From Gamarada debralockiae (taxonomy: Eukaryota; Ascomycota; Leotiomycetes; Helotiales; Hyphodiscaceae), in NCBI GenBank assembly GCA_002803225.1, contig NXFV01001417.1:1-64000 (forward strand): DNA of 64,000 nucleotides. Reading direction: 5' to 3'. Below are positions 58,023 to 64,000 of the stretch, piece after piece (the stretch's first letter is position 1; the number at the start of each line of letters is the position of its first letter). Made by a program: the position numbers and the translations under genes. The notes beneath the pieces were generated by a model, which was given only the letters and a program-made list of their open reading frames with translations, had not been told where the DNA came from and did not search any database.

Positions 58023-60091
58023 TCAAACAAGATCAAAGACTTCCTCAGCAAGATCCTTCTGCTCTAGCAGGTGTATCGCTTCCCCTTTCATTAGCCCATG
58101 CACGTAACACTCGCCAACCAGCAAGAAAGAACGTCTCCACGGTCGCAAAACAAAGGGCATCTTCCCACCATAGAGAACACACACAACATCACCCTCCTTC
58201 ATAACCTTTGGTCCCAACACATAGTACCCCTTCTTGGTCCTCGCAAAGATACGATTCGTGGATGCCCCATTAGCCGCACGGCTCCATTCATCTTTTGTTT
58301 TTATCTTCTTCGTCATCTCACACAGCGACGGCGCTATGGCATCAGAACCCAGTGCTTTCTCGATATACATTGCTTCTTTCACAAGGCACTCGGACTCGAA
58401 GCTCTCGTCGTAGGGCCGATTATCTCTCGTAGCAATCTGCACACAGCCATTGGCAAGCGTCTGCATGTACGCAAAAAAGGTTGTTTCGCCGTTGAGGTAG
58501 CGGTCTTCCAGATTAAAGTGATTTTTAAGGCATATTTTGTGCCAGAGAGTCTCGATAACCAGCTCCTCCTCGGCAGAGGAGGACGACTTGAGGTGGAATG
58601 ATTTGGCTGCTATTGGTTTGGAACAGGCCTCTACGACATCAACCTTTACTCCGTGAATGCTGAGTAACCCCTTCTTCTTGTCAATGCATAGAATGCTCGA
58701 TTTTGTGCCATGAGCGGAGTGAGGATTAATTGGCTCAGAGAGGATAAATGATTCGTAAGTTTCCCAATCTGGTACCCATGATGGAAGTATATTCTTGTCG
58801 ACGACTCGATCGTTTGTTTGTTGCTGCGCTTCCTCGTTGCGTTGTAAGTCAAGATGCTGTACAGCTGCCAAAGCAAGCAAGGATGTATCACCGGTAAGTG
58901 CCCGCTCAGCTACATCTATATAGACCTCATTCCGCGTCTTTGTGTAGTCCGCTTTCATATCCACAAGTTTTTTATTCAGTACCCCTTTGAAATTCGGTCC
59001 AGAAACAGAGTAGTGGCCAAGCATAGCGAATACGCGATCGCGCTGATCAGTGACTTTCAGGCCACGGGCTCTGTGGAGCTCGTACATAAAGTCGAAGCGG
59101 TTTGCATGGTAACTTTCCCTGGGCGGTTCGACGAAGCGCTGGAATACATACTTGATTTGAGAAGTACGGATGTCAAATCGTTTGCGAAGATGGTGATAAT
59201 CTGTCAGTTTATCGCAAACTCGGTATAAGACCAACCAATCCATCTCGGCCTCACCCCAGAAGAGCGTCGCGGGTGCTTCAGTGCCGATCTCTTGTACAAT
59301 CCAACCGCGCGTGAACTGGAGGGGAGGAAATATGTCAGCAAAGGCATTTCAAGTCTCTATACTATGAACAGTGCGGCGGTCCTCCTTACCCATGGAAGGT
59401 CCGTCAAGTGGTCCAGAGGAACCCACGGATATCTCGATTGTCTATCAAGGGCCTTTTCCGTAAAATATTCGGCATGAAACTTCTTCTCCTTGTCTTCGTC
59501 TCGAAACGTCTCATCTAGCATGCGGACCAGGTTGAAAGCCGACTCTGCGGAACTTTCCCCACCAGGACCCTTCTCGTCTTGACCTAGCCAGACCAACACG
59601 TGGTTCGCATGCTTGTAGATCATATTCATGAACTGAACTTGCTGACCTCGCTCAACAAGATCCTCCTGATTGATGCAGATCTGGTCGGCCCAGAGACAAC
59701 GTTCTCGATCAGTATATCGAAGCCGCTTCAAAGCTGCATAAAGGCTGGTAGTAAGTTGAATGCTTCCATAACCTTTGTCGGTGCTGATGGCGATTTGGTG
59801 ATTTCCATTGGTGGGAGGAGGACCCCAGACGTATGAAAGCGGCTCGTAGCTTTTTGCAGCCAGTGGAGAGTCGACGCCTTCTAAAGGTAGTGAAGGGGCG
59901 ACCTCAAAGCGTTCGAGTTTTCCTTTCAAAGGATCATTTCGCTGTCCTTGAAACAGAGTCAGCATTCGAATGGACTTGCCACTAGGCATAGGATCATATT
60001 GATATTTTTGCACTCGTGCCGGAGCCTCGTCGTTCAGTGGGTGTGCGAAGCCACTGCCAGGAAATTGGGCGACTTCCAGTTGATCACCCAT
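58023..60091 (-). CDS. HET-domain (heterokaryon incompatibility-type) protein
   Basis: 664 aa from two exons, 60091-59390 and 59315-58023. The HET domain occupies about residues 85-260 and shows its three conserved blocks: YEPLSYVWGPP, then CLWADQICINQEDLVERGQQ with VQFMNMIYKHANHVLVWLGQ, and FTRGWIVQEIGTEAPATLFW directly after the splice junction. HET proteins mediate non-self recognition and regulated cell death between incompatible fungal strains; most in a genome have no proven partner. The C-terminal half (RDRVFAMLGHYSV, LPSWVPDWETYESF, DVVCVLYGGKMPFVLRPW) is the usual HET tail ending in a short beta-rich module. No NACHT, WD or other effector domain was seen. The frame is intact. It lies beside RIP-marked repeats, a typical location for these fast-evolving genes. 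Confidence 0.93.
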
Positions 60092-60893
60092 CTTTTCTCG
60101 ATCGTATGTTACGTGTGATAGAGGAAGAATGTCTGACGGAAAGGGGGGGTAGCTATACTCATAAAGTCAGTGTTAATTCCACGAGGCTTTTAGGCACTGA
60201 AGCTCGAGTGGATTCGCACTCTCAAACAAACCGGGCGTCAATATTCAGCCTCAGCCAGGGGGGTACAGGTGCAGACATCAGGAACCAATTACTCTCGACT
60301 AAAATGTACACAAATAGTCAGCATGCAGCCTGAAAAAGAAATTTCAAATTGGAACACGGGGAAAGTCGCAAGTGCGGGAAATCAAAGCCAGGCACCCCAG
60401 TCAGGCAAATCAGGAGAGCCCCCCAACCGCCGAGAATACTTCAAAAGCGTCACGTCACAAACCTCAATATTCATCCTAAGAAGCCACACAAAATGACCGT
60501 CCTACCCACCAGGATTTGGTTCCTAAAGCAAGCGAACCCCTTCGAAATCTGGTAGGTATAGACCTTAGTTAGCATGCTACATTCCCCTTTTGCATTTTGG
60601 AGCTCACTTGCGATTTGGCACCTAATTACAACCCTTTGATCCACGAAGTTCGGCATCAGCTTAATACCACTTTGCCATAACTCTAATTAAACGCAAATCA
60701 CAAATCGCGAAATCTTATTTGTAGACGTCAGCCTCATCTCCTGCCCCTTGTTCTAAACGAACTTTACGCTTTTTATTAGTAATTCTATTACTTTATCATC
60801 TCATTGTCTCGTCCTAACTTACCCGCCCTTGATATAGCTTATTAAGAAGCCGGCGCTGATATTGAAACGAGAGGGCGACATTCATAGTTAGTT
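60092..60893. other. Gene-free, partly repeat-like
   Basis: HET promoter side, then from about 60680 AT-rich text (aattaaacgcaaatcacaaatcgcga) resembling scraps seen near 1885-1905. No gene supported. Confidence 0.45.
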
Positions 60894-61860
60894 TTAGGGT
60901 GACTTGATGGTTGAATTTTGAGACCAAGAATCGAAGCCGGTGGTGTCGGCGCTGCTTCCGTGGTTGGCACCTACCAAGTCGAAGTATGAGCCGCTAAGGT
61001 TGCTCACGGGTGTTGTGGCCGAGGGAGCTACAATCATTGCTTTGACGTTCTTCATGTTCCAGTTGAACTTGATGATTCCTCCGGACATGCCGTTGAACTA
61101 TACGTCGCGGATTCTTCGAATCCGCTCTTAAGGGAGTAGAGGCGTTTGGTGTGGGCAGCCCAAGGAATGAAGACCACATTATATAAGCATTAGGATAGAC
61201 TGACTTGTTATATCTTGGATTAAGTTAGTCCAATGGGTTTTGAAATGTGATAATTACATGCCCTTGGCTCAGGGGAAACTTTATCTCTTGATTATCGATA
61301 TGATTTCCCTGGATAGCAATTGTGCGGTACTGCGGGTCGTACACAGAAATCTAATAGTTTTGCAGAGACGCATCTGCTGCTTGAACCTGTATATTCGGTG
61401 AAGTGAGGAAGGGGTTATGCTGAGTGACCCAAGAGCCGAAGGCTTGGTGGGAAGCTTGTGCCCTGACTGTGGAAAAGAATAGGAGTCAGCCATTGTATAG
61501 GAAACTGGTAGCAACATTTGGCTTGATGACTTACTGGCAGCGATGTACCTAGAGTATGCCAAGTTCCCTTCGCTATCGGCTGCATCCTGGGTGTTGTGCA
61601 GAATTGTTTGTAAGGCAGTAATCTTACCGAGCTGAGCTTGAGTTAGTGTTGCCGTTTTCAAGTCATAGACTCAAGATAGCTGCCGAAATGTTGGAAGAAG
61701 AGAACTCATCAAATTACTTACGTGTAGAGGTTATCGATATAGCTGGGCCCCTGAGGACCGAGGAGAGGCTCGCTGAGCCATCAGTAAGACTGAAGAGATC
61801 ATGGAAATATTACAGGGCGGTTCGCGTGGCGGATCCGCCGCTGACAGGGCTAATGCTGTA
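60894..61860 (-). pseudogene. Decayed spliced gene, family not recognised
   Basis: Minus-strand text reads as a once-spliced protein: EPLLGPQGPSYIDNLYT, then LTQAQLGKITALQTILHNTQ with DAADSEGNLAYSRYIAA. A clean GTAAGT..CACAG intron (about 61535-61470) leads to AQASHQAFGSWVTQHNPFLT and SPNIQVQAADASLQNY. The same frame continues through a TAG at 61351-61353 to VYDPQYRTIAIQGNHIDNQE. A later piece in another frame is NWNMKNVKAMIVAPSATTPV. The internal stop and frame changes mean it is not functional as read. I do not recognise the family. Confidence 0.5.
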
Positions 61861-61975
61861 ATTGACAGTTCTGGCGAATATCACCAAATCGCCCATAAGC
61901 CTGGAAGCGCGTGAGCTACGCGACTAGCTTGATATGTGGGAGCCTAGTGCACTAACGCGTCCTGGAGTAATATTA
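61860..61975 (-). repeat. Inverted degenerate copy of the repeat at 1-90
   Basis: Read on the minus strand, this segment parallels the start of the window: ggacgcgttagtgcactaggctccc against ggacgcgctggtacattaggctccc, then acgcg motifs, and a closing tcgccagaactgtca against tcgccagactgtca. Differences are mostly transitions, with one indel. Confidence 0.65.
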
Positions 61976-62640
61976 GACTTCATGTACTTGCACAACTTTT
62001 CCTTTTCTCCTTAGCTTAGTATTTTTGTCAACTCAGTATTTTATTGCGTAGGGTTTTCGATGCGTGAGACCCCAATACGTAGTGCTGGCACAGTAATCGT
62101 GATATTACCCCAATGAAATACTACACATCCCTTTTGTTGATAGGTCTAGAATGTACGGTGATATCTAGGGTTCAGATAGACCGAGTAGATTGAGTCAGAC
62201 CGAGTAGCTTGAGTCAGACCGAGTAGGTCAGCTTAGACCGAGTAGCTGAAGTAAGGGACCGTAGATATATGGGATGGATTGAACTTCATATGAAGGAGTA
62301 GAGATTTTCAATTGAAGCTTTCGAAGCCTATTCAGACTAGCGCTATATGCACCTCAGTATCAGGGTGCTCATAACAACACCTTTATACTACACTATTAGG
62401 ACGACCCTATATTATATAACCTTAAGACTTAAGATAGTTTATAGTTATATATAAGTAGCTTTTATATTTGAGTTTGAGGCGATTTAGCATAAGATTGTGT
62501 ACATAGCATGATCCTAAAGTTTGGGCGGCGTAAGTATAGTAGTAGTTCTCTAGCTAAGGCTAGACTTACTAGTATAGTAATAGCGCTAGCTTAATTATCT
62601 TCTATAGTATAAAATATTGCCGGAAACGGGGCAATGGACT
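61976..62640. repeat. Repeat-rich, partly AT-rich flank
   Basis: Continues the repeat DNA. It contains the 19-bp minisatellite and, from about 62380 to 62620, an AT-rich stretch with many ta-steps (tatagtagtagttctctag) resembling RIP products. No coding text. Confidence 0.5.
62178..62245 (+). repeat. 19-bp minisatellite, four units
   Basis: agaccgagtag recurs at 62178, 62197, 62216 and 62235, an exact 19-bp period. The spacer is attgagtc, cttgagtc or gtcagctt. Confidence 0.92.
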
Positions 62641-62939
62641 TGTACAGAAGCGCTTTGAAGTTGAATGAATGGATTTATCTGAGGTCTCAATAATTTGCAA
62701 TTGTTGAGTGATCGATGCAGATTTTCCAGCACCCTCTCTCTACCTTATCATGTGTCAGTCTTCGCTAAATTTCAATAGGTCAAACCGCCGATCGAGGGGT
62801 CATTTCATCCTTGAAGTTGCAGATCGGGGCTCAGCTGCGTATATTGCCTGAGCCGGCATCATCTTCACCCACCTACGCGTCCGCAGTGGCTTAGAAAAAC
62901 AAGGTATTGATCCTTCCACATATCTCTTCATATATTTCG

Positions 62940-63265
62940 GTACCATGTGGATCTACCGTTTCAACCTCTTCCTGAACTTGTTCATTCTGTTCATTCATGG
63001 CTTTACAGATTCGAGAAGCCTTTCAACTGGAGAAATTTCATTGCTTCTTATATCACGATCCCAGCCACTGTTGCTCTTTTTATTTGGTACAACTTGTATC
63101 ACAGGCCCAATTGGTAAGCTCCATATGGCAGGTTGGGAATATTTAGCAGACCATAATAGGGTACGATTAAGTGAAATCGATTTCTGGAATCGTCTGATCA
63201 AGACTGAGGAAGAGGAGAAGAAGGTTTCGCTCATACCTCGTGTCATGAATGAATTTAGAAACTGA
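62940..63265 (+). pseudogene. Amino-acid permease C-terminal remnant
   Basis: Plus-strand pieces match the last membrane helices and tail of fungal APC-family amino-acid permeases, but in different frames. WIYRFNLFLNLFILFIHGFT (from 62945) is in one frame. RFEKPFNWRNFIASYITIPA with TVALFIWYNLYHRPNW is in another and ends in TAA at about 63113. The tail NRVRLSEIDFWNRLIKTEEE returns in the first frame. The NWRNFIASYITIP..LFIWY..Y and VRLSEIDF combination is characteristic. The N-terminal ten helices are missing, so this is a truncated frameshifted relic. Confidence 0.75.
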
Positions 63266-64000
63266 TTGCAGGGCAAGTTTGTAACCTACAAGGCCTATTA
63301 GGTATGTCTATTTACAGTATAGAAGACAAAGCATACACTAGGGAGACTGGCTGGGGCAAGCTGTTAGGAAAATTCCGTAAACCTCTCCCGCGATGATTCA
63401 TGGTCGTTCAGCAATTCAGCGGCAACGGTAGGGAGTCACTGCACGGCTCTTAAAACGCCACACATCTATCTTCATTCTTCGCTGTGGCGAGCGCCAGAAA
63501 AATGTTAGGGAAGGCAACAAGCGTTTCCTCACCTCGTATAACTCCTGGGAGACACGGGAAAAATTTCCGCGCCTCCACACCTTTTCGCTGTCCCAATTGC
63601 AGTCCTAGCAAAAACGCTTGTGGATGTATCTCCGCATCAACGTACAGGAAATGCAAATGCGATGTCCGACGTATGACATTTCAGCCTCGTTTGCGTGCCC
63701 CTTCTGTGGCTTAAATTTGTTGGACACGCTGCAACCAATCCGCGTTTGAATGGCGTTGAAAATACGCTGTAGCCAATCAAAGCGGCCACCGCTCGGCTCA
63801 ACTTTGGGCCAGAGGACGTGGGTATTATTATATGATGCCCTATCGTTGAGGTGATCTTTAAATCTCCTGTTTGTTCGGCCATTGATTCTAGATTCCCTAG
63901 CTTGTTTTCCGTCTATATAGAGAGAGAATTCACAGCTCATCGCATTCAAGACAAGAGAATATTCCCCTGTTGCTCATCCAACCAGCCTCTCTTTCTCAGC
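63266..64000. other. No gene supported to window end
   Basis: Short frames on both strands only. A following gene may begin beyond the window. Confidence 0.45.

Noticed and set aside
1..64000. tRNA, rRNA, CRISPR or bacterial-type operons
   Set aside because: No tRNA A/B-box pair, rRNA text or regularly spaced palindromic array was seen. Introns and gene content are fungal. A tRNAscan or Infernal run would be decisive.

Overview
The window reads as nuclear DNA of a filamentous ascomycete (Pezizomycotina; genus not resolved). The reasons are short GT-AG introns (46-157 nt) in most genes, a HET-domain protein, a GH115 glucuronidase, an RlmA-type MADS factor, a CYP52-like P450 and a berberine-bridge-type oxidase. 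Visibly AT-rich blocks with decayed repeats look like repeat-induced point mutation (RIP). No tRNA, rRNA or CRISPR array was seen.

Layout. 1-2.4 kb is repeat DNA: a dispersed-repeat end followed by an AT-rich block with tandem repeats. 3.3-18 kb holds ordinary genes: a GNAT acetyltransferase (+), an unidentified spliced locus (-), a secreted GH115 alpha-glucuronidase with a Gly-rich insert (-), a BuGZ/ZNF207-like zinc-finger protein (-) and an NAD-type malic enzyme (+). 20-22.3 kb is a graveyard: a small reading frame with one internal stop, a GH35 beta-galactosidase remnant and an unidentified membrane-protein-like relic. 23-31 kb is a decaying accessory cluster, all on the minus strand: an intact P450, a frameshifted monocarboxylate-type MFS transporter, an intact BBE-type flavoprotein and a low-affinity iron permease (FET4-type) with three stops. 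RlmA follows at 32.9-34.9 kb. Next comes a 5.6-kb gene-poor stretch holding a degenerate repeat array at 38.3-39.5 kb.

40.5-50 kb is a compact housekeeping block: TAF1 (-), a D-serine dehydratase/D-threonine aldolase-type enzyme (+), Arp4 (-) and an intronless LRR-protein kinase (+). The kinase looks like a family I know from bacteria and is the strongest horizontal-transfer candidate in the window. 51.7-60.1 kb has a three-finger C2H2 protein, a secreted S33/TAP-like peptidase, two Nudix hydrolases and a HET-domain protein. The last 4 kb is relic and repeat DNA: a decayed spliced gene, an inverted copy of the repeat seen at position 1, a 19-bp minisatellite and the C-terminal remnant of an amino-acid permease.

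How genes may work together. TAF1, Arp4 and RlmA are transcription and chromatin functions, and BuGZ is a spindle/spliceosome-linked factor. GH115 and the former GH35 are plant polysaccharide enzymes, which fits a plant-associated or saprotrophic lifestyle. P450, BBE and the dead transporter look like remains of a secondary-metabolism or detoxification cluster that lost its exporter. Exon boundaries were inferred by eye from splice signals, frame and family conservation; exon sums are divisible by three for every spliced gene called.
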